Positions 41,152 through 51,952 of a stretch of 64,000 nucleotides of DNA are shown one piece after another. The stretch covers positions 36,842 to 100,841 of the forward strand of contig JAHHDV010000003.1 in NCBI GenBank assembly GCA_019739295.1, written 5' to 3'. The position numbers and the translations under genes are program-made. Each line of letters opens with the position of its first letter. Within the stretch, counting starts at the first letter, position 1. The notes beneath the pieces were generated by a model. It was not told the DNA's origin. It was given only the letters and a program-made list of their open reading frames with translations, and searched no databases. The stretch is from Taibaiella sp. Its GTDB lineage: Bacteria > Bacteroidota > Bacteroidia > Chitinophagales > Chitinophagaceae.

Positions 41152-43281
41152 TGCCCAGAATTCTTATCCCAAGTATATTTTTTTTGTGGGGAATCCATCA
41201 GGCTGTCGCTCAAGAATCAGTACCCGATAGCCTGATGGAATCTCATTCACTGGAGGAGGTTGAAGTGATCGGAAGTGCTCCCACACAAGCTCTTGATGCC
41301 CTGGACCATCAGATGATCCATAAGGAGACCCTGCTCCGGATTCAGGGCAATACCCTTATGCAATCCCTGGAAATCCTTCCCGGCATTTCATCCATTCAGA
41401 CAGGAACAGGGATATCCAAACCTGTCATTCGGGGAATGAGCGTCAACAGGGTCGTCGTGAATGAATACGGCATCAAACAGGAAAATCAGCAATGGGGCCT
41501 GGATCACGGGTTAGAGATCGACCAATACAATATAGAACAGGTAGAAATCATCAAAGGGCCCGTTTCCCTGCTCTATGGCTCAGACGGAATAGGAGGCGTC
41601 ATACAGATTCATCCTTCCAAACCTCCTCAGACCGACACCTCATGCGGAGATATCGTATTGAACTATAAGTCCAACAACAACCTGTTCGGAGGCTCAGGAA
41701 AATGGGTATTATCCCGGGACAAATGGTACCTGATGGCACGTATGAGCTATCAGGACTATGGCTTATACAGAATTCCCACCGATTCTTTTACCTACAACGG
41801 CTACCGGCTGCCCATCTATAATGGCAGGCTTAAGAATACAGGTGGTAATGAATGGAGCAATTCCATTTATCTAGGATATCGTACAGAAAAATGGTCCAGT
41901 AATCTCTACCTATCCAATGTAAGACAAAAAGCAGGATTTTTCCCGGGTGCATTCGGGATACCCAGGCTTTACCAGTTACAGCCTGCAGAGGATCCGCGAG
42001 CTCTTGAACTCCCTTTCCAATACATCAATCATTTTAAAGCCATCAGCAACACACAGGTATTTACTTCTTGGGGCATTCTTAAGCTGGATATCGGCTATCA
42101 ATGGAATACGCGCAAGGAGATATCGGCCCCACATGCGCATGGCAATGGAGTCGTACCACAAGGAACTACTGCGCTATTGCTCAACCTCCATACATTTCAA
42201 TCCAATCTCCGCTGGGAATACCAATCCCCTCAATGGCGTGTCCAGTCCGGCATATCTCTGCAATATCAGAATAACCAGATCGGCGGATTCGAATTTCTCA
42301 TTCCTGCCTATAGACAGTTACAATCCGGTATGTTTGTATATAGCCAATACAATACGCCAGGCTCAGGGAGCTTTAATGCCGGTATCAGATATGATATGGC
42401 ACATCAGTCTGCAGATGAAGGCACTGTCATCATTTATGACAGTACCGGAGAGATGATCCGGGATCAAAACAGAAGCCCGGAATGGCACAAGAGCTACCAC
42501 AATCTGTCGGGAGCTCTCGGATGGAAAAAAGATATTGACCACAATTGGATACTTTCAGCCAACCTGGGCACTGCCTTCCGGGTACCTATGATCAATGAAT
42601 TATTGGCCAATGGAGTGCATCATGGAAGTTTCCGGCACGAGATGGGCGACACATCACTTCTTCCGGAAAAAGGATGGATGGTCGATGTAGGTATCGACTA
42701 CCACAACCATACCTGGCATGCTTCGCTTACGCCCTTCATCAACTATTTCTCCAACTATATCTACCTCCATCCGAGTGGCCGGTTTTCCACATTGCCTGAA
42801 GCCGGACAGATCTATCAGTACAAAAACACATCTGCATTGTATTGGGGAGCGGAATTCCTGATAGATTATCCGGTATGGAGGCAATTTTTTCCTGACCCAT
42901 TCTCTGGAATATGTCTATAATCAGAACCTGGAAACGGGAAATGGTCTCCCCTTCACACCTCCGATCTCCGTCATGACGGAGATCTCCTGGAAGCCTGACC
43001 GGAATAGGAATCAGGAAGAAGGGTTTCAATGCGCGGTCACCGGTCATTATTTTGCACCTCAGAATCGTGTTGATATCAACGAACCTGTGACAGATGGATA
43101 TTTCCTGTTCCACGCATCCGCCTCCTGGAAGAAAAAAATAAATCAGGATTATATAAGCCTCTTTCTCAGGGCCAATAACCTTTTCGACACCTATTATCTC
43201 AATAATATGAGCAGGTACCGGATCCTGAACCTTCCGGAGCAGGGTTTCAACCTTCAGTTCCTGGTCAGGTATGAATTTTAG
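41151..43281 (+). CDS. TonB-dependent outer membrane receptor, frameshifted
   Basis: Repaired, this receptor has 709 residues: signal peptide (to about 21), plug domain with LEILPGISSIQTG, KPVIRGMSVNRV and EIIKGPVSLLYGSDGIGGVI, and a 22-strand barrel ending with the aromatic LQFLVRYEF. It brings a scarce ligand across the outer membrane using TonB energy. With the DUF4625 partner and His-rich site, metal or metal-chelate uptake is likely. An extra T in the T6 run at 42895-42900 breaks the frame; a T8 run at 41178-41185 in the signal peptide is intact. Confidence 0.88.
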
Positions 43282-43736
43282 CCATGCTTTCTCATGTCCT
43301 TCACCCATTCAAATGGCCCGACGTATCTACTGATCAACAAATGAGCAGCACATTTTTTTTTGATAGAAAGTTATTTTGATTTTTCCTTTTGACATCGTTC
43401 TGTTCAGCTTAATCAGCTTTCCGCTACAAGTTTATAGTTCAACTTTTAAACTTCATATGCACTAGGCGTTGAATAAAAGCAGAACGGGTCTCTACAGGCA
43501 ACAAAAACCGCAGATTCGGATATACTTATGATTTAGATTTCCAATTCCAAAATAATAAGTTATATTTGCTAAGATTTTTTTAACCATTCCGAATCGGAAA
43601 CCGTGGAAGTAACTATATTCATATTACTATTAATTGCGCCATATATACATTTGTCTATCAAAACTACAAATTGTATTCACATGGATCAATTATCATCCGG
43701 TAGATCTCTGATTCGTCGATATAATCAATTAGATAA
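43282..43736. other. Intergenic region upstream of the PSP1 gene
   Basis: In these 455 bases I see two -7 matches, TATATTTG at 43561-43568 and TACATTTG at 43646-43653, and a 13-base palindrome TTCCGAATCGGAA at 43587-43599 between them. A T9 run lies near 43352-43360. No gene with recognisable features is present. Confidence 0.5.
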
Positions 43737-45126
43737 ATGGGATGTGGTAGTTGCGGTGTATCCAATGCCGGCGGCAAGGTGTCAGGATGTGGAAGCAGTG
43801 GAGGATGTTCGTCCGGCGGTTGTAATCGCTTAAATGTATTTGACTGGCTGGCGGATTTGCCTCCCAGCGATTATGGAAAGAGATTTTCGATTTTTGAAGT
43901 TTCTTTCAATAGCGGAAGCAGAAAGGAATTCTTTCTGAATTCCAAATCTTTACCTATAGAAAAAGGAAATTATGTTACCGTTGAAGGCATCAACGGCTTC
44001 GATGTAGGTGTCGTCAGCCTTACAGGGGAACTCGTCAAACTTCAGTTGAAGAAATATAATGTCAAAGAAGACGATGTTACCAAAAAGCTTCTGAGAATCA
44101 GCCTTGACAGCGACCTCGAAGCATTCGATCGCAGTAAATCCAAAGAAAAAGAGATTCTTGCCAAAGCCAGGACCATTGCGCGTGTACACGATCTGGACAT
44201 GAAAATAGGCGAGGTTGAACTCCAGGCGGATGCCAAAAAAGTATCTATTTATTACACGGCCAATAGTCGTGTGGACTTCAGGGAGCTGATCAAGATATAC
44301 GCCCAGGAATTCAATGCCAGGATAGAGATGAGGCAGATCGGCGCCCGTCAGGAAAGCGGGAAAATAGGCGGTATCGGCTCTTGCGGACGCGAACTCTGTT
44401 GCAGCACCTGGCTTACAGATTTTAAGACCGTATATACTTCTGCTGCAAGGTACCAGAACCTTTCCATCAACCAGACCAAGCTCAGCGGTCAATGTGGCAA
44501 ACTGAAGTGCTGTCTTAACTATGAGCTGGATACGTATATGGATGCATTGACTACATTTCCTAACCAGGCAGATCACCTGATGCTGAAAGCAGGCAAGGTC
44601 AAACTGGTCAAAAAGGATATCTTCAAAGGACTAATGTGGTATAGCTATGAACACCAGGCAAAACAGTATCCGCTGAGCATCGAAAGGGTAAATGAAATCC
44701 TTACCCTCAATAAGGAAAATATCTTCCCGGATGAACTCGAGCCTGTAGAAATCGTTACAGAGATCCGCAAAAAAGGTGTGTCCGTAGATGCTGGATTTGT
44801 TAATGATGTAGGACAAATTACCCTTACTTCATTGACCAAAAAGAAAAAAAGCAAATCCAAAGGAAAGAAAAAACAGCGCCAGGCCCGACAAACCCAAATC
44901 AGAGGTTACAGCCGGCAGGCCTGAACCGGCCAAGGCACCCAGGGACCGCTCTTCCGGTAACAGACCCGCTAAACAGGCATCAAGGCCCCATACACAAAAG
45001 GCACCCCAGCCGGAAGGAATCAAACCAGCACCACCTGCCCATCAAAAAGGTCAGGGCGGAAAGAAAAAGAGTCCGCAGAAAAATAAAAGAAGACAGGATA
45101 CTGACGGGAAACCTCCGGGTGCTTAA
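43737..45126 (+). CDS. PSP1-domain (RicT-like) protein, frameshifted near the end
   Basis: This 462-residue cytoplasmic protein opens with a Cys/Gly-rich segment (CGSCG, GCGSSGGCSSGGC), followed by a PSP1 domain with its paired cysteines in CGRELCCSTW and CGKLKCCLNYE. In Bacillus, the homologue RicT is part of an iron-sulfur complex that acts in RNA processing and development; the cysteines here may likewise bind a cluster. The C-terminal tail is basic and Pro/Gln-rich. An extra A in the A6 run near 44868 stops the frame at 44924; without it the tail runs to 45126. Confidence 0.83.
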
Positions 45127-45142
45127 TTTTTTTTAAGATTTC

Positions 45143-45173
45143 TTTGGATTATTGACTGAAAAGAATAAATTTG
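45143..45173 (+). promoter_or_regulatory. Promoter for the DUF6089 gene
   Basis: TTTG at 45143-45146, 19 bases, then TAAATTTG at 45166-45173: a full match in both elements and spacing to the Bacteroidota promoter. The leader to the ATG is about 80 bases. Confidence 0.7.
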
Positions 45174-45257
45174 TGGGACCATTAGCAAATAAAATTATTT
45201 TTACAAAATAAGAAAGGACTATATAGAGGCTCCTATCCCAATAAATTAATCGACAAT

Positions 45258-46124
45258 ATGAAAAAATTTTTACTGTTTGCCTTAATGTCATTACCATTAA
45301 GTCTTTCTGCCCAGAATCACCATGAGATCGGTTTGGTGGCAGGTGTAAGCGGTTATAAAGGAGATCTGGCACAGAATTGGTTCCCGCATCCTAAAGCAGT
45401 ATTTCCTACAGGGGGCATTCAATATAAATACTTCACCAACCCCCATGTCGGATTCAGGTTTGGACTGAATGTGTTGCAGATAGGAGGAGCGGACAGCCTG
45501 AGTGAGGTTAAATCTGACGTAGCCAGAAACCTGAGCTTCAGCAACAGGCTGGTTGAATTACAGGCAGGTATTGAGTTGAACCTGTTACCTGTGGATATTT
45601 ATAAGTTTAAATTCACACCTTATGCTTTTGCCGGAATTGCTGCTGTACACTCTAATCCTTATGCCTATGACAGGGAATTCAAGAAGGTATACCTGAGAGA
45701 TCTTTCTACCGAAGGCCAGGGCTTACCCAACTATCCGGACAGAAAACCTTATTCGGTATTCCATGCTTCATTCCCCATCGGAATCGGTATTAAAGGCTTC
45801 GTAGGAAATACGGTAATGGTAACTGCTGAGGTCGGCCTAAGGTATGTGACTTCGGACTACCTGGATGACGTAAGCCGTTCTTATGTCAATCTGGATACCT
45901 TATTACAATACAAAGGAGCTAAGTCTGTGGAAATGTCCTATAGAGGAGATGAATTAAAAGAATGGGACCAGAACTTCCCTGCTGATAAATACCGTCGTGG
46001 TGATTACCAAAATAATGACTGGTACTGGTCGGCCACGATAGGGTTTGCAATATATTTTGAGGCATTCGGCAATCCGATCCAGTGGAGAGGCTCTAAATGT
46101 CCAAGAATTATTGGCCGAGATTAA
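45258..46124 (+). CDS. DUF6089 outer membrane protein
   Basis: The 288-residue protein starts with a signal peptide (MKKFLLFALMSLPLSLSAQ) and forms a predicted beta-barrel of the DUF6089 type: HHEIGLVAGVSGYKGDL at the start, YAFAGIAAVHSNPYAY in the middle and a C-terminal strand near WYWSATIGFAIYF. DUF6089 proteins are Bacteroidota outer-membrane proteins with no assigned role. It has its own promoter and terminator. Confidence 0.8.
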   Translation: MKKFLLFALMSLPLSLSAQNHHEIGLVAGVSGYKGDLAQNWFPHPKAVFPTGGIQYKYFTNPHVGFRFGLNVLQIGGADSLSEVKSDVARNLSFSNRLVELQAGIELNLLPVDIYKFKFTPYAFAGIAAVHSNPYAYDREFKKVYLRDLSTEGQGLPNYPDRKPYSVFHASFPIGIGIKGFVGNTVMVTAEVGLRYVTSDYLDDVSRSYVNLDTLLQYKGAKSVEMSYRGDELKEWDQNFPADKYRRGDYQNNDWYWSATIGFAIYFEAFGNPIQWRGSKCPRIIGRD

Positions 46125-46159
46125 TTTTTGCCAATTGTTGTGTTTTTTAATGTTTGTGG

Positions 46160-46181
46160 CTGCTCCGTTTCTACGGAGCAG
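46160..46181 (+). terminator. Terminator after the DUF6089 gene
   Basis: A 9-base-pair stem (CTGCTCCGT and ACGGAGCAG) with a 4-base loop is followed by TTTTGTTTTTG. It starts 35 bases past the stop codon. Confidence 0.8.
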
Positions 46182-46358
46182 TTTTGTTTTTGTAACTCCG
46201 GATCAGCTTACAGCATATTCGAAATGCTATTGTCAAATATTTTTCTTTTCTTCCGAAGTATTTCGCGCACCTTATCAGGCAGTCTTCAGATGATCAAAAG
46301 ATGGGCATTCGCAACCGGTCATCATCAAAATTTTACGTATAAAGTACAATTGTTTGCT

Positions 46359-46366
46359 TATTTTTG
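46359..46366 (+). promoter_or_regulatory. Promoter -7 element for etfB-etfA
   Basis: TATTTTTG matches TAnnTTTG, 48 bases before the etfB ATG. Confidence 0.45.
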
Positions 46367-46414
46367 CTACACTTTTTTATCAACACAGCTTTATAAACTA
46401 CTAATAGAATAAAT

Positions 46415-47158
46415 ATGAAAATACTAGTATGTATAGCTCAGGTACCGGATACTACAGCTAAAATTTCATTTACGGACGGGAATACCAAATTTGATCTGAA
46501 TGGTGTAACCATGATCATCAATCCTTACGATGAATGGTATGCCCTGGTAAGAGCATTGGAATTAAAGGAATCCGGCAAAGCATCTGAAATACATTTAATC
46601 ACCGTAGGTGAACAGGCTGCCGAAGCCACCATGAGAAAAGCGCTGGCGCTTGGTGGTGATCAGGCCTTTCGGATCAACGCCTCTACCGATGACACTTTTC
46701 AGATAGCTGCTAATATCGCCGATTTTGCTAAGGAAAAAGGCTACGACCTGATCCTTACCGGTAAAGAATCTATTGATTACAACAATGCATCAGTGGGCGG
46801 ATTGATCGCCGGATTATTAGGTTATACTTACGAGGGATTTGCTACGAAGCTGGAAATCGACGGAAGCACAGCTACAGTAAGCCGTGAGATCGAAGGTGGT
46901 ACACAAACCGACAAAGTAAATCTCCCTGCTGTAATCAGTTGCCAGAAAGGTATGGCAGAAGCCCGTATTCCTAATATGAAAGGAATTATGTCGGCACGTA
47001 CGAAGCCACTTACCGTTTCCGAACCTACAGCTACGGACGCACTGACAGAGATCGTAAAGTACGAATTACCTCCTGCTAAATCAGGTGTGAAACTGTTTAC
47101 GATTGACCAGCTGGATGACCTGGTGGCAGCATTGCACAATGAAGCTAAAGTCCTATAA
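46415..47158 (+). CDS. etfB: Electron transfer flavoprotein, beta subunit
   Basis: EtfB (247 residues) pairs with EtfA to carry electrons from acyl-CoA and other dehydrogenases to the membrane quinone pool. It has the N-terminal KILVCIAQVPDTTAKI, the AMP-binding region with LTGKESIDYNN and the arm with LPAVISCQKGMAEAR and IPNMKGIM that docks dehydrogenases. The frame is intact. EtfA follows 86 bases later in the same operon. Confidence 0.95.
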   Translation: MKILVCIAQVPDTTAKISFTDGNTKFDLNGVTMIINPYDEWYALVRALELKESGKASEIHLITVGEQAAEATMRKALALGGDQAFRINASTDDTFQIAANIADFAKEKGYDLILTGKESIDYNNASVGGLIAGLLGYTYEGFATKLEIDGSTATVSREIEGGTQTDKVNLPAVISCQKGMAEARIPNMKGIMSARTKPLTVSEPTATDALTEIVKYELPPAKSGVKLFTIDQLDDLVAALHNEAKVL

Positions 47159-47244
47159 TCCGGTATCTGATTTTCATGGATCCAGCTCAGGACTTTGAAG
47201 AGATACCATCCGTTTTAATCCTATAAAAACCTTATCAAAATATT

Positions 47245-48210
47245 ATGTCAGTTTTAGTATATGTCGAGCTCTCTGAGGGTTCATTCAAGAAAAAAAGTTT
47301 TGAGGCTGTAAATTATGCAGCCAAAACCGCACAAACTTTCGGTGGTGAAGTCATTGCACTGGTAGCAGGAAATGTAGGTGATGATATAGCTAAAGAGTTA
47401 GGTCAATATGGTGCAGATAAAGTAATGATTGCTACTAACGACGCCTTATCGACCTTCAATGCGCAGAATTACGCCCACGCTATCGAGGCGGTGGCACAAG
47501 CACAGGGAGCCAAAACCATCATATTGCCATTTGATATCGCCGGAAAAGCAATTGCTCCTGTTCTTTCTGCTAAATTAAAAGCGGGCCTTATCTCCGGAGC
47601 CGTAGATTTCCCGGTAGATGATGCGGGATTTACTGCTAAGAAAACAGTGTTCTCCGGTAAAGCTTTTGCCTATGTGAGAATCAAGTCCGAATATAAGATC
47701 GTGGCATTTGTACCGAACAGTCATGCCGTAGAGCATATCGAGAAATCAGCTGTAGTAGAGCAGTATACTGATGCCCCTAATGCCAACAACAATATCGTTA
47801 AAGAAAGTGAAGACGTGATCAAAGGAGAAGTTCCCCTGAGTGAAGCGGAACTGGTAGTATCCGGGGGTCGTGGTATGAAAGGACCTGAGAACTGGGGTAT
47901 CCTTGAAGATCTGGCCAATTCCATAGGTGCTACCCTGGCCTGCTCCCGCCCGGTGGCAGATGCACATTGGCGTCCGCACCATGAGCACGTAGGCCAGACT
48001 GGCGGTACGATCAGGCCTAATCTATATCTGGCTTGCGGCATTTCCGGAGCCATTCAGCACCTTGCAGGTGTGAACAACTCCAAAACCATAGTCGTGATCA
48101 ATAAGGATCCGGAAGCTCCTTTCTTCAAAGCCGCTGATTATGGTGTGGTTGGAGATATATTCGAAGTGGTTCCCAAGCTCACAGAAGCCTTTAAGAACTA
48201 CAAAGGTTAA
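47245..48210 (+). CDS. etfA: Electron transfer flavoprotein, alpha subunit
   Basis: EtfA (321 residues) holds the FAD of the heterodimer. The C-terminal FAD-binding domain is clear: VVSGGRGMKGPENW, ACSRPVADAHW, VGQTGGTIRPNLYLACGISGA and IQHLAGV. The N-terminal half is the adenine-nucleotide-like fold shared with EtfB. Together they support fatty acid or amino acid oxidation. A strong terminator follows. Confidence 0.96.
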   Translation: MSVLVYVELSEGSFKKKSFEAVNYAAKTAQTFGGEVIALVAGNVGDDIAKELGQYGADKVMIATNDALSTFNAQNYAHAIEAVAQAQGAKTIILPFDIAGKAIAPVLSAKLKAGLISGAVDFPVDDAGFTAKKTVFSGKAFAYVRIKSEYKIVAFVPNSHAVEHIEKSAVVEQYTDAPNANNNIVKESEDVIKGEVPLSEAELVVSGGRGMKGPENWGILEDLANSIGATLACSRPVADAHWRPHHEHVGQTGGTIRPNLYLACGISGAIQHLAGVNNSKTIVVINKDPEAPFFKAADYGVVGDIFEVVPKLTEAFKNYKG

Positions 48211-48228
48211 AATTAGATTGTCCATAAT

Positions 48229-48265
48229 AAAACAATAGCCACCTCAATGAGGTGGCTATTGTTTT
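48229..48265. terminator. Bidirectional terminator between etfA and the ClC gene
   Basis: A 16-base-pair stem (AAAACAATAGCCACCT and its complement) with a 5-base loop, flanked by A residues on one side and T residues on the other, lies between convergent genes and suits both. Confidence 0.85.
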
Positions 48266-48318
48266 ACAGCATTCTTCTCCGCATATCATTTGCGTACAGG
48301 AGCCGGAAAAAAATACCG

Positions 48319-49602
48319 TTAAGGACCTTGTTCCCCTTTATGCGCCAGATAGAAATCATAAGTATATACATTGTAAGGAAGCAGCCTCCGTGCAAAAATT
48401 TTGGACAGGAAAACTCCTACCAGAATAGGAAAGAACAATTCATACCCGTTGGGAATAAGATTACAGGTTAAAATAAGTGCGGTACAGGGAGCGTAAATAG
48501 CTGCAGATAAGGTAGCTGCTGCACCGACCAAAGCGAAATTTAAAGGGATCAATCCCATATCCCAGAACTGATTGCACAACTGTGCCAATAATAAACCCAG
48601 AAAGGCTCCGGCTACAATGCTCGGTGCGAATACCCCACCGTCCCCGCCCGCACCCAGGGTAAGAGATGCGGCAAGTGGTTTCAGGAATATCAGCATCAGA
48701 ATCATCAACATACCCGATATCTGCTGGCCGGATATTTGCGAAATGACTTCTTTCAGTCCCGCGTAGCTGTCACCATATAAAACCGGGAAGCAAAAGATCA
48801 TAGATCCTACTAAAACCGCTCCCGTATTCACTCTTAAAAAATTATTCGAAATCCGATGGAACAACTGCTTGATGCGAATCACCATTGTGGTAAAGTATAC
48901 AGATAGCAATCCTCCCAATAAACTTAATAATACGAAGAAAGGAAGTGCATACCAGTGCCAGCCTTCGGTATGAAAGGGAAGAATATGGCTATGATCAAAT
49001 GCATAGATGAACAGTGCAGCAACAATAGATGCGGCAGTACAACTTACATACAGCGTTTTCCTCCTCTTTCTGGCGATAACTTCCATTGCAAAGAGCCAGC
49101 CGGCAAGGGGACTGGCGAATAGAACGGCTACCCCGGCACTGACCCCTGCGCATACAAGTTCGCGTTTGAAATTCCTTGCCGAGTACTCCAGTTCATAAGC
49201 CTGATTACCGATCGTGGCTGTGGCCACCACCGTGGAAACCTCTATTCCCGTAGAACCTCCGAAGACAACCGTAAGAAATCCGTTCAGGTAGTGGGAAGGA
49301 ATCTTGTAGAAGGGCAGGTGGTCTTTGCGACGATCCAGAGTTTTATAGATCTCCGTTATTCCTTTGTTCTTTTTATTCAGAAAAAGATATTTCCGGAGAA
49401 AGTAAATGATGGTAATCCCTACAGAAGGCATAAGAATGAACAGCAGGGCATTCAAGCCGGATATACGGTCAAAGAAAAAATGCTCCACATATTCCGTGAT
49501 GTGCTTGAGCGTAAATGCCAACATACATGCCATCAAGGATACAAATCCGGATACAAAAATCAGTTTGATATAGTTAATATTTACTACCTGAGACCTTTTC
49601 AC
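48319..49602 (-). CDS. ClC-family chloride channel or transporter
   Basis: This 427-residue inner-membrane protein has about 10-12 helices and the ClC selectivity motifs: FGGSTGIEVST (in place of GREGP), GAGGDGGVFAPSIVAGAFLG and the later YAPCTALIL. The glutamate in GSTGIE may serve as the gating residue. There are no CBS domains. It could be a Cl-/H+ antiporter or channel; bacterial members help with acid stress or fluoride export. The frame is intact. Confidence 0.87.
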   Translation of the reverse strand: MKRSQVVNINYIKLIFVSGFVSLMACMLAFTLKHITEYVEHFFFDRISGLNALLFILMPSVGITIIYFLRKYLFLNKKNKGITEIYKTLDRRKDHLPFYKIPSHYLNGFLTVVFGGSTGIEVSTVVATATIGNQAYELEYSARNFKRELVCAGVSAGVAVLFASPLAGWLFAMEVIARKRRKTLYVSCTAASIVAALFIYAFDHSHILPFHTEGWHWYALPFFVLLSLLGGLLSVYFTTMVIRIKQLFHRISNNFLRVNTGAVLVGSMIFCFPVLYGDSYAGLKEVISQISGQQISGMLMILMLIFLKPLAASLTLGAGGDGGVFAPSIVAGAFLGLLLAQLCNQFWDMGLIPLNFALVGAAATLSAAIYAPCTALILTCNLIPNGYELFFPILVGVFLSKIFARRLLPYNVYTYDFYLAHKGEQGP

Positions 49603-49818
49603 AATCTAAACCTTAAGAAATTGAACGGATAATTATCCTAAAACATATTTCGTCTGTAAAACAGAGAACCGATCGCTGTGCAATAACACCTTCCGGCTGT
49701 ACAAAATAACCGGACCACCGGTCCCGCCAAAGGTAAACAGATATTGCAAAATATCCTTAGTATTTGCCTGCTTCCATCTTAAGTTGAAAAATGCGCTCCC
49801 GGATGACATCCATTAAAA

Positions 49819-49848
49819 ATCCCGGAATACTTTTCAGCATTCCGGGAT
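49819..49848 (-). terminator. Rho-independent terminator of htpG
   Basis: On the minus strand a 10-base-pair stem (ATCCCGGAAT and its complement) with a 10-base loop runs into TTTTTAA, starting 24 bases past the htpG stop. Confidence 0.85.
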
Positions 49849-49872
49849 CCTACCTAACAAAAAATGTCTGGT

Positions 49873-51774
49873 CTATTGCTGGTCCATCAATGTAAGGCTT
49901 CTGTTCACGAAGTCGCTCAGGCCTTTTCCTTTCAGCATATTCTGGGACAGCATCGCCAGGTCCACAAGTTGCCGTGTGATTCCGGCAGCTCTGTCCGCAT
50001 CCTCAGATTTAAGAATTTTCTGCATCAATGGATGGTTACTATTGACCGTCACCTTGTAAGTATCCGGCATGGCACCATACATATTGAACATCCCGTTTCC
50101 CCCCATTTTGCTCATATCCTTCATACGACGCATCCATTCGTCTATGCTGATATGTACCGGCTGGTCACCCGGGCTCAGGGCATCCACTTCTACCTTCATA
50201 TGGGCATTATTGATCACCTGTTCGAAAGTTTCTTTTACTTTTTTGATCTCATCTTCACTCAGCACAGATTCTATCTGCTCATCTTTTTCAATCAATTTTT
50301 CAGGTATATCCGCATCGATCCTTCTGAATCTTGTCTTATCCAGCTTCTGTTCGAGTTGGGCGATAAAATGATTGTCCAGGGGACCGTTCATCAGCAGCAC
50401 ATCATAGGATTTGCTTTCTAACGGTTCGATATAGGTATAATGCGCATCCTGGTCATTGGTATAAAGATAGATCAGGTTACCATCCTTATCTGTCTGGTGG
50501 ACACTGATTCTTTCTTTATATTCCTCCAGCGTGAAGTTTTCTTTTTTGATATTGGTCAATAAAGCGAACTCTTTAGCTTTATCATAGAATTTCTCTTCGC
50601 TGATCATCCCGTATTTTACGAATAGACCAATATCTTCCCATTTCTGCTCATAAGCCTTGCGGTCCTCTTTGAAGAGGTCCGACAGCTTATCGCCTACCTT
50701 CTTCGTAATATAATTACTGATTTTCTTAACGTTCGCATCTGACTGCAAATAGCTCCTGCTCACATTCAAAGGAATGTCCGGGCTGTCGATCACACCGTGC
50801 AGCAACATCAGGAATTCAGGTACGATTTCCTTCACCTCATCGGTGATAAAAACCTGCCTGGAGAACAATTTGATTTTGTTCCTGTTCAGCTCGAAGTCAT
50901 TCTTTACTTTAGGGAAATACAAGACTCCGGTAAGCGTAAACGGATAGTCCACGTTCAGGTGGATCCAGAACAATGGATCTTCAGAGTAAGGATACAGTTC
51001 CCGGTAGAAATTGAGGTAGTCCTCCTCTTTCAGTTCCGAAGGTGGTTTTGTCCATATCGGCGCTACATTATTGATAATGTTCTCAACTTCTGTTTCTTTG
51101 TATTTGGGCTTTCCTTCTTCATCTTCACCATCCGGTACATGCTCGGTCTTCATACCGAACTGGACAGGGACAGGAAGGAACTGAGCGTATTTATGAAGGA
51201 TAGAGGATATCTTATGCTCTTCCAGAAATTCAAGGTTCTCATCATTGACATGCAGGATGATGTCCGTACCTCTTTCTGTCCTGCCGCCCTCTTCGATGGT
51301 AAAATCTGTGTCACCGTCACTTACCCACCTGACGGGCCGGGCTCCTTCCTGGTAAGACAAAGTCTGGATTTCGACCTGATCAGCAACCATAAAGGCGGAG
51401 TAAAACCCAAGACCAAACTTACCGATGATCTCATGGGCATCCTTTGCATCCTTGAATTTTTCTACAAATTCCGTAGCTCCGCTATAGGCTACCTGGTTGA
51501 TATATTTCTTGATCTCATCTGCCGTCATACCGATTCCCCGGTCACTGACAGTAATGGTTTTGGCGTCTTTGTCCACATGGACTTGAACCTTTAGCGCTCC
51601 AAGTTCCCCTTTGTAATCACCGATAGAAGACAGTCTTTTGATCTTCTGCGTAGCATCTACCGCATTGCTCACAAGTTCCCTGAGAAAAATCTCGTGGTCA
51701 CTGTACAGGAATTTCTTGATGATGGGGAAAATGTTCTCCGTATGAATGGAGATATGTCCTTTTTCTTGTGTCAT
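49873..51774 (-). CDS. htpG: Hsp90-family chaperone HtpG
   Basis: HtpG (633 residues) is the bacterial Hsp90, an ATP-driven homodimer that remodels client proteins in the cytoplasm. The N-domain holds ELVSNAVDAT, DRGIGMT and GKFGLGFYSAFM, which bind ATP; the middle domain has SRSYLQSD with its catalytic Arg; the C-domain ends with a dimerisation helix. ATG at 51774 (MTQEKGHIS) is preferred to 51807. It is transcribed alone and, with ClpB, provides heat-stress capacity. Confidence 0.97.
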   Translation of the reverse strand: MTQEKGHISIHTENIFPIIKKFLYSDHEIFLRELVSNAVDATQKIKRLSSIGDYKGELGALKVQVHVDKDAKTITVSDRGIGMTADEIKKYINQVAYSGATEFVEKFKDAKDAHEIIGKFGLGFYSAFMVADQVEIQTLSYQEGARPVRWVSDGDTDFTIEEGGRTERGTDIILHVNDENLEFLEEHKISSILHKYAQFLPVPVQFGMKTEHVPDGEDEEGKPKYKETEVENIINNVAPIWTKPPSELKEEDYLNFYRELYPYSEDPLFWIHLNVDYPFTLTGVLYFPKVKNDFELNRNKIKLFSRQVFITDEVKEIVPEFLMLLHGVIDSPDIPLNVSRSYLQSDANVKKISNYITKKVGDKLSDLFKEDRKAYEQKWEDIGLFVKYGMISEEKFYDKAKEFALLTNIKKENFTLEEYKERISVHQTDKDGNLIYLYTNDQDAHYTYIEPLESKSYDVLLMNGPLDNHFIAQLEQKLDKTRFRRIDADIPEKLIEKDEQIESVLSEDEIKKVKETFEQVINNAHMKVEVDALSPGDQPVHISIDEWMRRMKDMSKMGGNGMFNMYGAMPDTYKVTVNSNHPLMQKILKSEDADRAAGITRQLVDLAMLSQNMLKGKGLSDFVNRSLTLMDQQ

Positions 51775-51952
51775 ATTGAATTCATTTGTTTTACCTGAGA
51801 CATCCAAATTCTATACCGGGACGGATACGGATGACATTTTACCAAAGTTGGTAGTAAATCATTTAAAAATGTCAGTACCCGTCCCATCTTAATGACAAAA
51901 TTGAATGTACCGGAACAATCTGGCATATGACAATAAGATGACGGCCCTCCTG

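Noticed and set aside
46128..46412. Plus-strand open frames between DUF6089 and etfB
   Set aside because: They cover the terminator and the etfB promoter and have no protein-like features.
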